A stretch of 64,000 bases of DNA. It comes from Thiohalocapsa sp. PB-PSB1. GTDB taxonomy: Bacteria; Pseudomonadota; Gammaproteobacteria; Chromatiales; Chromatiaceae. The notes beneath the pieces were generated by a model. The model was not told the origin of the DNA and searched no databases. It saw only the letters and a list, made by a program, of their open reading frames with translations. Numbering within the stretch: the stretch's first letter is position 1; every line of letters begins with the position of its first letter. The DNA lies in assembly GCA_016745215.1 (NCBI GenBank), contig CP050890.1:372001-436000 (forward strand), in the 5' to 3' direction. Positions 18,608 through 27,963 of this stretch are shown one piece after another. Made by a program: the position numbers and the translations under genes.

Positions 18608-19637
18608 CAACATCCTGGTCACCGGCGGCGCTGGCTACATCGGCAGCCATACCTGCAAGGCACTGGCCCAGGCCGGCTTCACGCCGGTCAGCTACGACAA
18701 TCTGGTCTATGGTCATCGCTGGGCGGTGCGTTGGGGACCGCTGGAGGAGGGCGATATCGGCGACCGCGCCCGGCTGGATGCCGTGCTCGAGCGCTACCGG
18801 CCTGCCGCCGTGATGCACTTTGCCGCCTACGCCTATGTCGGCGAATCGGTGCTCGATCCCGGCAAGTATTACCGCAACAACGTTGCCGGAACCCTGACGC
18901 TGCTGGAGGCAATGCGCGATCATGGCGTCGGTCATGTGGTCTTCTCCAGCACCTGCGCCACCTACGGCGAACCGGAGCGGGTTCCGATCGACGAGGACCA
19001 CCCGCAGCGCCCGATCAACCCCTATGGCGCCTCCAAACAGATGATCGAGCGCATGCTCGGGGATTTCGCGGCTGCGCATGGGCTGGGCTGGATCGCGCTG
19101 CGCTACTTCAATGCCGCCGGTGCCGACCCGAACAGCGAGATCGGCGAGCAGCACGACCCCGAGACCCATCTGATCCCGCTGGCGCTGGATGTCGCCGCTA
19201 GCGCCCGCCCGTCGATCACCATCTACGGCGACGACTACGAGACACCGGACGGCACCTGCATCCGCGACTACATCCACGTCTCCGACCTGGCCGATGCCCA
19301 TGTGCTGGCATTGCGCTCATTGCAGAAAGGCGCAGCCAGCGCTGCCTACAATCTGGGCAACGGGCAGGGTTTCTCCGTGCAGGAGGTCATTGCCCTCGCA
19401 CGCCAAATCACCGGTCACGAGATCCCGGTCGTGCGCGGCCCGAGACGCGCCGGCGACCCGCCGCGGTTGGTCGCAGACGCGTCTCGGGCGCGGCAGGCGC
19501 TGGCATGGGAACCGCGTCATGCGTCGCTTCAGGCAATCTTGGAGTCGGCCTGGGGCTGGCATCGGCAGCGTCAGGGTCGCAGCAGCCTGCCTAGGCACGA
19601 TTGGGCGACTTCGAAAGAGCAGTTGCCGCATGCGTGA
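18594..19637 (+). CDS. galE: UDP-glucose 4-epimerase
   Basis: Interconverts UDP-glucose and UDP-galactose. The 347-residue protein has the NAD-binding LVTGGAGYIGSHT at residues 8-20, the family signature SYDNLVYGH, SSTCATYGEP with the catalytic serine/threonine region and the YGASK active-site Tyr-Lys. RYFNAAGADPNSEIGE and GTCIRDYIHVSDLA are GalE hallmarks. It follows and overlaps the UDP-glucuronate decarboxylase gene, so the two are co-expressed. Confidence 0.95.
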   Translation: MDSNNNILVTGGAGYIGSHTCKALAQAGFTPVSYDNLVYGHRWAVRWGPLEEGDIGDRARLDAVLERYRPAAVMHFAAYAYVGESVLDPGKYYRNNVAGTLTLLEAMRDHGVGHVVFSSTCATYGEPERVPIDEDHPQRPINPYGASKQMIERMLGDFAAAHGLGWIALRYFNAAGADPNSEIGEQHDPETHLIPLALDVAASARPSITIYGDDYETPDGTCIRDYIHVSDLADAHVLALRSLQKGAASAAYNLGNGQGFSVQEVIALARQITGHEIPVVRGPRRAGDPPRLVADASRARQALAWEPRHASLQAILESAWGWHRQRQGRSSLPRHDWATSKEQLPHA

Positions 19638-19968
19638 GACTCTCAGCCGTCTTGGACGGACAGCCATCAAGCTGGAGGGGCAGTGGCTTTTCCCCGCTCT
19701 GCACCCGTTTGCGCCACGCTTCGAGTGTCCGCTCTGCGCCTATCGCAGTCCCCTTCGCAAGGTAACACCGAGTACTGGAACACCTCAGTATGCGCAGGTC
19801 GAACTCCTGCATTCCTCCCAGGCGCCGGATCTCTTGCATACCTCTATCTACCAAGATCGCACTGGCTGGCCCAACGAATTATCACCGCTGCACCCGCCGA
19901 TGAGCGGCCAGTGGCAGCGGGACATCGTGCCCGTTTGTTCCACGCAACAGGGGAGCGAGAGCAATTAA
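19630..19968 (+). CDS. Short ORF resembling the N-terminus of a zinc-finger methyltransferase (probably truncated)
   Basis: A 112-codon frame starting at ATG 19630 inside the end of galE. Its first 45 residues (LFPALHPFAPRFECPLCAYR) resemble the N-terminal segment of methyltransferases of polysaccharide loci, which carry a CPxC metal-binding knuckle. The rest (HSSQAPDLLHTSIYQDRTGW) has no SAM motif, so the catalytic domain is missing. It stops three bases before the next glycosyltransferase. Either a remnant or a small leader protein; I favour a remnant. Confidence 0.45.
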   Translation: MRETLSRLGRTAIKLEGQWLFPALHPFAPRFECPLCAYRSPLRKVTPSTGTPQYAQVELLHSSQAPDLLHTSIYQDRTGWPNELSPLHPPMSGQWQRDIVPVCSTQQGSESN

Positions 19969-19971
19969 CAG

Positions 19972-21114
19972 GTGAAGAGTTCCCGGTTTCGACGTCCAAA
20001 CAAGCCGTTGAAAGTTGTCGTTGTCGCGCCTGTTCAAGGTGTGTCTTCCGAGACTTTTATCCGGGCGCATATTGAGCGATTGCCGTTTCAAACGATCGCC
20101 TGGTATGGCATGCAAACCGACCTGACCGATTCCAATGGTCACAGGATTTGGTGGTGGGGATGGTGGTTTCGGGCAGCGACCCGCCGATTGGCGCCCAAGA
20201 TGAACGCTGCCGTCTCGGCATTCTTCCTGGCATGGCATTTGAAATCGACTAAGGCGGACGCAGTGCTGGCCGAGTACGGTACGACGGGGGCCTGGCTGGC
20301 CCCTGCATGTGCCAGGGTGAATGTACCGCTGTTCGTGCACTTTCATGGCTACGATGCATGGAGGGCGGATGTTCTCGAAGCCCATCGCTCGTCTTACCGG
20401 CGCATGTTCGAGATCGCCGACGGAATAATCGTCGTCTCTGAGCCGATGCGCGACCAAGTAATTAGTCTTGGCGCCACGCCGGACCAGATCTCCTCGAGCC
20501 CCTGTGGTGTAAAGCCTGAGCTATTCGCGGGCGCTCAACCGGCGAGACAACCGCCGCGGTTTCTTGCGGTGGGCCGATTCGTTGAAAAGAAGGCACCCTA
20601 TCTGACTTTGCTTGCGTTCGCGAAGATCTACGAATCCAACCCAGCAGTCACTCTGACGATGATCGGAACAGGCCCCCTGCTCGGTTCCTGCAAGCGCTTG
20701 TCGGCAGCGCTCGGGCTGGGGCAAGCCGTGTCCTTTCTCGGGAACCAGACTCCAGAACGGGTCGCACATGAAATGCAGGATGCCCGTGCTTTCGTCCAGC
20801 ACTCATTGATGGCCGAAAACGGCGATTGCGAAGGTACGCCGGTAGCCGTGATCGAGGCTCAAATGACTGGACTCCCGGTCGTGAGTACCCGCCATGCTGG
20901 TATCCCGCAAGTGGTACTCGAAAACGAGACAGGCTTTCTTGTCGAAGAGGGGGATATCCAAGGCATGGCCGAGGCCATGCAGCGACTGGCGGAATCTCCA
21001 GAGCTGGCCGCTCGCTTAGGCGAGGCGGCACGATTGCGAGCGCTGCATTATTTTACCCTCGATCGACACATACGTGATCTAACACGCATGATCGAGACCA
21101 AGCTGATGCAATGA
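19972..21114 (+). CDS. Glycosyltransferase family 4
   Basis: A 380-residue GT-B retaining glycosyltransferase using a nucleotide sugar donor at the inner membrane. The N-terminal acceptor domain includes VSSETFIRAHIERL and FVHFHGYDAW; the C-terminal donor domain includes FLAVGRFVEKKAPYL and the EX7E motif as EGTPVAVIE, then TGLPVVSTRHAGIPQVV. The GTG start at 19972 follows a purine-rich CAGGGGAGCGAGAG ribosome-binding region. It precedes another glycosyltransferase with about 80 bp between them. Confidence 0.92.
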   Translation: MKSSRFRRPNKPLKVVVVAPVQGVSSETFIRAHIERLPFQTIAWYGMQTDLTDSNGHRIWWWGWWFRAATRRLAPKMNAAVSAFFLAWHLKSTKADAVLAEYGTTGAWLAPACARVNVPLFVHFHGYDAWRADVLEAHRSSYRRMFEIADGIIVVSEPMRDQVISLGATPDQISSSPCGVKPELFAGAQPARQPPRFLAVGRFVEKKAPYLTLLAFAKIYESNPAVTLTMIGTGPLLGSCKRLSAALGLGQAVSFLGNQTPERVAHEMQDARAFVQHSLMAENGDCEGTPVAVIEAQMTGLPVVSTRHAGIPQVVLENETGFLVEEGDIQGMAEAMQRLAESPELAARLGEAARLRALHYFTLDRHIRDLTRMIETKLMQ

Positions 21115-21196
21115 TCGCAAAACAAGTCCTTTCCGACGTTGTGCTATTCAGCAAAGCCGCATTGCCGCACATTCAAGAAACAAGCTCGAGACACTG

Positions 21197-22066
21197 ATGC
21201 TCGTCACGGTGTACATCCCGACCAAAAACCGCCTGCACTTGTTGCGGCGCGCGCTCACTTCCGTGTTGGAGCAGGATTATTCGGACATCGAGATTATCGT
21301 AGTCGACGACGGATCGAGCGATGGCAGCGTTGATTATCTGCGTGAGCTTGTCAGACAGGGCAGGATCCGGGCGATCTTTTATCCTCGCTCCCAGGGTGCA
21401 AGCCAAGCGCGAAATGCGGCGATAGAAGCAGCTCGCGGCGAATGTGTCACCGGATTGGATGACGATGACTATTTTGAACCTGGTCGGATCGCATCATTCG
21501 TAGCGATCTGGAAAGAGCAGAGGGGCAACCGGAACCTGGCAGGCTTGTTCGATAGCGTTCGTGCGCTGACAAGTCGTGGGGAGTTCGTCTTCAATACCAG
21601 GCCGTCAGTCTCGCATCTGGATTTGCGCAATTGCAACGCAGTGGGCTCTCAGGTTTTTGCTCCTGTGGCGCATTATCGTTGCGCTGGTCTCTTCGATCCA
21701 CTCATGCCTGCGTGGCAGGATTGGGATCTCTGGCTGCGCATGACTCGCGCCTACGGCGATCTTCTGAACATCAACCGTACCAGCTATGTCATCGACGAAC
21801 TCAGCGCCTGTGATCGCATTTCCAGTGGCAGGGAGGCGCGGCTTCGCCAAGCGCACGAGTATCTCACTGCCAAAATCGGGAAACTGGGTGTGCGTGAACG
21901 CGCGAATCTCATTGTCGTGCTTCATATGTATCCGCAAGTCGAGCCTCGCATCAGCGAGATCATTCAATTGCTCATTGCTCTGAGACTCAGAGCGTCCTTG
22001 CGTGCAACGCGCCGCTGGATGCGCAAACGAGGGTCTTGGTTATGTTGCAGGAATTCGCGCGAGTGA
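21197..22066 (+). CDS. Glycosyltransferase family 2
   Basis: A 289-residue GT-A glycosyltransferase with TVYIPTKNRLHLLRRALTSV, IIVVDDGSSDGS and the metal-site GLDDDDYFEP, followed by WQDWDLWLRM, the usual acceptor-side motif of this family. It is the last gene before the repeat-rich region; its stop codon at 22064-22066 lies about 30 bp from the first mobile element at 22100. Confidence 0.9.
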   Translation: MLVTVYIPTKNRLHLLRRALTSVLEQDYSDIEIIVVDDGSSDGSVDYLRELVRQGRIRAIFYPRSQGASQARNAAIEAARGECVTGLDDDDYFEPGRIASFVAIWKEQRGNRNLAGLFDSVRALTSRGEFVFNTRPSVSHLDLRNCNAVGSQVFAPVAHYRCAGLFDPLMPAWQDWDLWLRMTRAYGDLLNINRTSYVIDELSACDRISSGREARLRQAHEYLTAKIGKLGVRERANLIVVLHMYPQVEPRISEIIQLLIALRLRASLRATRRWMRKRGSWLCCRNSRE

Positions 22067-22099
22067 CTACTGCCTAGGGATGGTGCAGAAACAAGCTAA

Positions 22100-22197
22100 G
22101 TAACAGTTCAAAAACAACGTGAACGGGCTGTTCGTGGAAGAGGTGGAACCGCTGTGCTTGTTCCACCCTACCTGTCCAGGTTGTTTTTGCACCGTGA
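22100..22197. mobile_element. Family A miniature element (98 bp), copy 1, CTAA target duplication
   Basis: A 98-bp element bordered by CTAA at 22096-22099 and 22198-22201. Its ends are imperfect inverted repeats (TAACAGTTCAAAAACAAC against TCACGGTGCAAAAACAAC). It interrupts a four-helix-bundle gene relic. The same flanking sequence without the element is present in the relic at 58655-58690 (reverse orientation), with one TTAG/CTAA at 58669-58672. No coding capacity. Confidence 0.85.
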
Positions 22198-22201
22198 CTA
22201 A

Positions 22202-22371
22202 ACAGGTTTTTGGCTTGGGTCTCGTCTGCTGACTCATTGGCTACCGCTATCGGCGTCGGTATCGGTATCAACGTCGGTATCGGCATCGGTATCGAACTCA
22301 CCAACCCGATATCCGCCAAGCTCCTCGCTGGCCGCGTAGCCAGGCTGTCCGAGCTTCGTGAGCATGACCAC
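22202..22371 (-). pseudogene. 3' fragment of a four-helix-bundle (23S rRNA IVS-type) protein gene with Asp-rich tail
   Basis: Read on the minus strand, the frame gives VVMLTKLGQPGYAASEELGG, then GEFDTDADTDVDTDTDADSG and a stop at 22234-22236. This matches the C-terminal helix and acidic repeat tail of the same family seen in the relic at 58206. The 5' part is cut off by a family C element beginning at about 22372, and the downstream flank was hit by family A. It is the tail of a dead gene. Confidence 0.6.
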
Positions 22372-22690
22372 ACTCGTGCAGCGGTGCGAATGTCCCGCTA
22401 CCGTTTCTGCTGTTTGTCGTTGTCTTGATCGTTGTCGTAATCGCTCGTCAGGGCAAACGCATCAATATCTATTTTTATAAATCAGTAGGATAATCAGAAT
22501 CTATAGCTGTGATGGCCAGAAAAATGAGGCACTTTCAACGGCTTGTTTGAGTAAAATTCATGAAATTGAGTCGATCTTGCAGAAAGAACGCAGGATTTAG
22601 ATGCGTTTGCCCTGAATCGCTCGTCGTGGGTTATCGATGACGATCACGACAACGACTGCAAACGGTCTCGCGACTTCCGCAGCAGAGCAC
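22372..22690. mobile_element. Family C element, copy 1, interrupted by a nested family D element
   Basis: Left end GTGCAGCGGTGCGAATGTCC and right end GCAAACGGTCTCGCGACTTC through GCAGAGCAC match the element at 41644-41780, with inner GTTGTC-rich arms. The element cuts a four-helix-bundle relic and is itself split by the 166-bp insertion at 22449-22614. Ends are placed to within a few bases. Confidence 0.65.
22449..22614. mobile_element. Family D miniature element (166 bp) with 15-bp inverted repeats and 10-bp target duplication
   Basis: Perfect 15-bp terminal inverted repeats, CAGGGCAAACGCATC at 22449-22463 and its complement at 22600-22614, flanked by the perfect direct repeat AATCGCTCGT at 22439-22448 and 22615-22624. 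The interior is AT-rich and non-coding, unlike its host. The uninterrupted host site is seen in the second family C element near 41711-41720. Confidence 0.85.
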
Positions 22691-23130
<440 letters not shown>

Positions 23131-23140
23131 TCTACAAGCT

Positions 23141-25255
23141 AACGGCTACGGCCGACGTAGGAGCCCGCTTGCGGGCGAACAGGCCGCGATGCCAGCAGAT
23201 CGGACGCAAGGTAAAGTGCCTTGCCGATAGAGCAAGAAAGGGTCGCGGGACATCCGCACCGCTGCACTAAGTAACAGTTCAAAAACAACGTGAACGGGCT
23301 GTTCGTGGAAGAGGTGGAACCGCTGCGCTTGTTCCACCCTACCTGTCCAGGTTGTTTTTGCACCGTGACTAACACAATAAAACACGCCACTCAGCGCGAA
23401 GCTCGATCCTTGCCGTGTAGCCGGCACATCGCCCGCAAGCGGGCTCCTACAAGCTAACGGCTACGGCCGACGTAGGAGCCCGCTTGCGGGCGAACAGGCC
23501 GTGATGCCGGCAGATCGGACGCAAGGTAAAGTGCCTTGCCGATAGAGCAAGAAAGGGTAACGGGACATCCGCACCGCTGCACTAACCCAATAAAGCATGC
23601 CACTCAGCGCGAAGCTCGATCCTTGCCGTGTAGCCGGCACATCGCCCGCAAGCGGGCTCCTACAAGCTAACGGCTACGGCCGACGTAGGAGCCCGCTTGC
23701 GGGCGAACAGGCCGTGATGCCGGCAGATCGGACGCAAGGTAAAGTGCCTTGCCGATAGAGCAAGAAAGGGTAACGGGACATCCGCACCGCTGCACTAACC
23801 CAATAAAACATGCCACTCAGCGCGAAGCTCGATCCTTGCCGTGTAGCCGGCACATCGCCCGCAAGCGGGCTCCTACAAGCTAACGGCTACGGCCGACGTA
23901 GGAGCCCGCTTGCGGGCGAACAGGCCGTGATGCCGGCAGATCGGACGCAAGGTAAAGTGCCTTGCCGATAGAGCAAGAAAGGGTAACGGGACATCCGCAC
24001 CGCTGCACTAACCCAATAAAGCATGCCACTCAGCGCGAAGCTCGATCCTTGCCGTGTAGCCGGCACATCGCCCGCAAGCGGGCTCCTACAAGCTAACGGC
24101 TACGGCCGACGTAGGAGCCCGCTTGCGGGCGAACAGGCCGTGATGCCGGCAGATCGGACGCAAGGTAAAGTGCCTTGCCGATAGAGCAAGAAAGGGTAAC
24201 GGGACATCCGCACCGCTGCACTAACCCAATAAAACATGCCACTCAGCGCGAAGCTCGATCCTTGCCGTGTAGCCGGCACATCGCCCGCAAGCGGGCTCCT
24301 ACAAGCTAACGGCTACGGCCGACGTAGGAGCCCGCTTGCGGGCGAACAGGCCGTGATGCCGGCAGATCGGACGCAAGGTAAAGTGCCTTGCCGATAGAGC
24401 AAGAAAGGGTAACGGGACATCCGCACCGCTGCACTAACCCAATAAAGCATGCCACTCAGCGCGAAGCTCGATCCTTGCCGTGTAGCCGGCACATCGCCCG
24501 CAAGCGGGCTCCTACAAGCTAACGGCTACGGCCGACGTAGGAGCCCGCTTGCGGGCGAACAGGCCGTGATGCCGGCAGATCGGACGCAAGGTAAAGTGCC
24601 TTGCCGATAGAGCAAGAAAGGGTAACGGGACATCCGCACCGCTGCACTAACCCAATAAAACATGCCACTCAGCGCGAAGCTCGATCCTTGCCGTGTAGCC
24701 GGCACATCGCCCGCAAGCGGGCTCCTACAAGCTAACGGCTACGGCCGACGTAGGAGCCCGCTTGCGGGCGAACAGGCCGTGATGCCGGCAGATCGGACGC
24801 AAGGTAAAGTGCCTTGCCGATAGAGCAAGAAAGGGTAACGGGACATCCGCACCGCTGCACTAACCCAATAAAACATGCCACTCAGCGCGAAGCTCGATCC
24901 TTGCCGTGTAGCCGGCACATCGCCCGCAAGCGGGCTCCTACAAGCTAACGGCTACGGCCGACGTAGGAGCCCGCTTGCGGGCGAACAGGCCGTGATGCCG
25001 GCAGATCGGACGCAAGGTAAAGTGCCTTGCCGATAGAGCAAGAAAGGGTAACGGGACATCCGCACCGCTGCACTAACCCAATAAAACATGCCACTCAGCG
25101 CGAAGCTCGATCCTTGCCGTGTAGCCGGCACATCGCCCGCAAGCGGGCTCCTACAAGCTAACGGCTACGGCCGACGTAGGAGCCCGCTTGCGGGCGAACA
25201 GGCCGCGATGCCAGCAGATCGGACGCAAGGTATAGTGCCTTGCCGATAGAGCAGG
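23141..25255. repeat. 213-bp tandem repeat array built on a REP-type inverted repeat
   Basis: Units start at 23456, 23669, 23882, 24095, 24308, 24521, 24734 and 24947, each exactly 213 bp, with a diverged first unit at 23141-23455 (enlarged to 315 bp by a 98-bp insertion plus its duplication) and a partial last unit from 25160. Each unit holds a 21-bp perfect inverted repeat (for example 23430-23450 and 23472-23492) whose arms are themselves palindromic (CCCGCAAGCGGG), the pattern of REP/BIME elements. Internal units are nearly identical. One site alternates G/A in the first six units, pointing to growth by 426-bp dimers. No ORF persists through the units. Confidence 0.95.
23271..23368. mobile_element. 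Family A miniature element (98 bp), copy 2, inside the tandem array
   Basis: Nearly identical to copy 1 at 22100-22197 and bordered by CTAA at 23267-23270 and 23369-23372. All eight downstream 213-bp units have the empty sequence GCACTAACCCAATAAA at the same place, and 315 minus 213 equals 102, exactly the element plus a 4-bp duplication. Confidence 0.92.
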
Positions 25256-25850
25256 AAAGATTTCCGGCCGAATCGTCGCATTCAACACTGCATAGTGTCA
25301 GGAGTTCTGCAACGGCTCGCGCACTCGAGGAAGACGGTATGAAGAGGCTGGATTCGGAACGCTCAGGCGCATGACCGAGTACAATGCGCAGCTGCGCGGC
25401 GTACAATTCGCTGTGATCGGGCGCTTTGAGCTCAGCAGCAAAACCAGTTCCGAATACGGTCAAACACAGTATGCCGCTCAGCAGGCGAACGATGGAGTGC
25501 GCTTACGGCAATGGGATGGATCGCGATCTGAAGCTTGTCAAGAACATCCTGGGTCTGGGTCTGGACAGGTTTCAGCCGGATCTTGCAACGCACGCACGAG
25601 GACTGCGAGACCGCTTGGGCGGCAGGTCTAGGACGACCTGAACAGGCGGCGTGAATAGGTCGAGATTGTCCTAAATCAGCTAGTTTCTCTGAGACTTTAA
25701 CGTCACGGAGTGTGCAGGCTATCTTGCTGATGTCGGATTGCGACGGTCTGCCGACCTGAAGCGCCGATTGCTGCCACCGCCACTGCAAACACCGCAGCGT
25801 TTTTGATCATCAGGCGCAAAACAGGGTTTACGAGGTGTTTCGAAAATCAT
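25256..25850. other. Intergenic segment with possible decayed gene
   Basis: On the minus strand, about 25500 down to 25256, a frame reads VRLLSGILCLTVFGTGFAAE, which looks like a signal peptide with a cleavage site, then LKAPDHSELYAAQLRIVLGH, before running into the last array unit. It has no good start codon and no intact downstream part, so it is probably the remnant of an exported protein gene truncated by growth of the array. The remainder (25641-25850) shows nothing recognisable. Confidence 0.3.
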
Positions 25851-27047
25851 ATGAGGAGGAAATTTCGGTTCTTTTTCATCAGCACCATGGAGGGCCTGCC
25901 CTGGGGTGGCTCAGAGGAGCTTTGGTCCAGATCCGCATTGCATCTCGTAGGCCGGGGCCATTATGTGCTCGCCTCGGTCCGCGGTTGGAAACGGACTCAC
26001 GCACGCATCCTCGACTTGCAACAAGCAGGCATCGACGTTCAGGAGCGGCGTCTGGGTCTGCGCGATGGACTGAGCTTTGTCGCTGACCGGATTTCCGGGC
26101 GCCGGGGCCGGTTGCTTGGACATTGGGTCATGATGCGTAGAATCGTCGCAAAACGACCTGATCTGGCTTGTATCTCCGATGGTGGATTCGCCGGCAGTCC
26201 GCTGCTGATGAATGCGCTGGCCGCGGCAGGCATTCCGTACTTGTCTTTGGGGCAGGCCAACTGGGAGGGACTTTGGCCCACCGATACATTGGCGGAACAA
26301 TACCGCATGGCGTTGCGCGGCGCCGAACGCTGCTGCTTCGTCTCTCGCGCCAATCAGGCCATGGCAGAAGCGCAGATCGGCTCGCGCCTGACGAACGCCG
26401 AGGTGGTATGGAACCCGTATCAGGTTTCTCGGAACGCGGATTCTGCCTGGCCGGAGTATCCGGATGGCCAGATCCTTATCGCCTGCGTTGCGAGGCTCGA
26501 AGCGCGCGCCAAAGGACAAGACCTGCTGCTGCGCCTGATGGCGGAAAAGAAATGGCGCCACAGGCCCATCCGGCTGACGTTCTACGGAGACGGCCCAAAC
26601 GCCGATACATTGCAGGCGTTGGCTTCGGAATTGCAGCTTGGAGCGCATGTCCGTTTCGTGGGCTTCGAGCCAGATATCGAGAAGATCTGGCGCGACAATC
26701 ATCTCTTGCTGCTTGCCTCGCGCTATGAAGGTATGCCTTTGGCATTGCTGGAGGCCCTGCTCTGCCGACGCGTCTGCGTGGTTACCGACGTTGGCGGCAA
26801 TGCGGAAGTCATCGAGGACGGAATCACCGGCTTTGTCGCCGCTGCGCCCTGTGTACGCTGTTTGGACGACGCATTGGAGAGGGCTTGGCAGGTGCGCAAC
26901 GAGTGGCCGCAGATAGGTAGCCGTGCAGGCGCAGCCATAAGGCGTCTATTGCCGCTCGACCCAGTGGCGGAGTTTGCCGACAGGCTCGAGAGCATTGCGC
27001 ACGGCTCGAAAACCGGAGGCATCGATGAGTCGAGAGTTCGTCGCTGA
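25851..27047 (+). CDS. Glycosyltransferase family 4
   Basis: GT-B glycosyltransferase of about 398 residues. The N-terminus FFFISTMEGLPWGGSEELWS is the acceptor-domain glycine loop; the donor domain has CVARLEARAKGQDLLLRLM, RYEGMPLALLE (EX7E motif as EGMPLALLE) and VVTDVGGNAEVI. ATG 25851 is preferred over the TTG at 25803 because homologues begin at this strand. It lies just downstream of the repeat region and overlaps the next glycosyltransferase by 23 bp. Confidence 0.9.
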   Translation: MRRKFRFFFISTMEGLPWGGSEELWSRSALHLVGRGHYVLASVRGWKRTHARILDLQQAGIDVQERRLGLRDGLSFVADRISGRRGRLLGHWVMMRRIVAKRPDLACISDGGFAGSPLLMNALAAAGIPYLSLGQANWEGLWPTDTLAEQYRMALRGAERCCFVSRANQAMAEAQIGSRLTNAEVVWNPYQVSRNADSAWPEYPDGQILIACVARLEARAKGQDLLLRLMAEKKWRHRPIRLTFYGDGPNADTLQALASELQLGAHVRFVGFEPDIEKIWRDNHLLLLASRYEGMPLALLEALLCRRVCVVTDVGGNAEVIEDGITGFVAAAPCVRCLDDALERAWQVRNEWPQIGSRAGAAIRRLLPLDPVAEFADRLESIAHGSKTGGIDESRVRR

Positions 27048-27963
27048 AATGACCCACAGCACAACGAGATCAAGCCGTATCAAGCTCAGTGTCTTGGTGG
27101 CTACCAAGAACCGCAGCGAGTCCCTGAGCAACCTGTTGCAGGCATTGGCAGCGCAGCAGGATACACCGGACTTCGAGGTCATCGTCGCCAACAACGGCAG
27201 CACGGACGATACCGCACAAATTGCCCGAGGCTTCGATGACGCACTCTCGCTGCAGATCCTGTCGGTACCGCAACCAGGCAAATCTCGAGCACTCAATCAG
27301 GCCTTGCGGCTCGCTGTCGGCGAGCTGCTTGTGTTCACTGACGATGATGTCGTACCTGCGGCCGACTGGCTGGCGAAGCTATGGAAGGCCGCGCTTGATT
27401 GGCCGGAGGTACGTTTGTTTGGCGGCCCGATCCGGGTCGCGGAGGATCGACTACCGCGCTGGGTGGCTCGCTCGTTCAACCTCAGCGGTCTGTTGGCGGC
27501 CAGATATGATCTAGGCGATACCGACCGCGTCTATCCCCCCTGTCAATACCCGATCGGCCCGAATATGGCGGTACGAAAGGATGCACTTGCCGGATGTGCC
27601 AAGCCTTTTCCAGAGACGATTGGACCTGGTACCTCCTCGCCGGTCGGGGATGAATCCTGTTTCGGCATGACAGTCAGCGATCCAGTGGCCAAGGATAGAC
27701 TGTATGTGGCATCCGCTCATGTCGAGCATCGACCACTTGCGTCGAATTTTGTGTTCGGGACCGCGGTTCGGCGGTCATTCATGGCAGGCCGAGCACGCGG
27801 ACGTTCGGGCCTCCCATCGGTGGTCAGCGAGAAAGGGCAAGCCGTGCCTCACGCAACCCTCGTCGTCGCTAGGCTGCAAACACTGCGCAGCGCCCGGGAA
27901 ATGGTCTGTTTAGCTAGCCGCTATCTCGGGTTCCTGATCGGCCGACGGCAATATCATCGTTAG
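27025..27963 (+). CDS. Glycosyltransferase family 2
   Basis: A GT-A glycosyltransferase of about 312 residues with LSVLVATKNRSESLSNLL, VIVANNGSTDDT, PGKSRALNQAL and the metal motif VFTDDDVVPA, then GPNMAVRKDAL. ATG 27025 has CCGGAGG at 27013-27019 as its ribosome site and lies inside the end of the previous gene. Its 3' end overlaps the convergent minus-strand glycosyltransferase by 50 bp, an unusual tail-to-tail arrangement. Confidence 0.88.
   Translation: MSREFVAEMTHSTTRSSRIKLSVLVATKNRSESLSNLLQALAAQQDTPDFEVIVANNGSTDDTAQIARGFDDALSLQILSVPQPGKSRALNQALRLAVGELLVFTDDDVVPAADWLAKLWKAALDWPEVRLFGGPIRVAEDRLPRWVARSFNLSGLLAARYDLGDTDRVYPPCQYPIGPNMAVRKDALAGCAKPFPETIGPGTSSPVGDESCFGMTVSDPVAKDRLYVASAHVEHRPLASNFVFGTAVRRSFMAGRARGRSGLPSVVSEKGQAVPHATLVVARLQTLRSAREMVCLASRYLGFLIGRRQYHR

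Noticed and set aside
18477..19301. 274-codon minus-strand ORF opposite galE
   Set aside because: Antisense shadow; galE on the plus strand is unambiguous.
23141..25255. Possible CRISPR array
   Set aside because: Units are 213 bp and nearly identical along their full length. There are no short repeats alternating with unique spacers and no cas genes, so this is an ordinary tandem repeat.
25371..25641. Plus-strand ORFs of 71-86 codons after the array
   Set aside because: No ribosome site, no recognisable domain, overlapping one another; the better trace is the signal-peptide-like frame on the minus strand.
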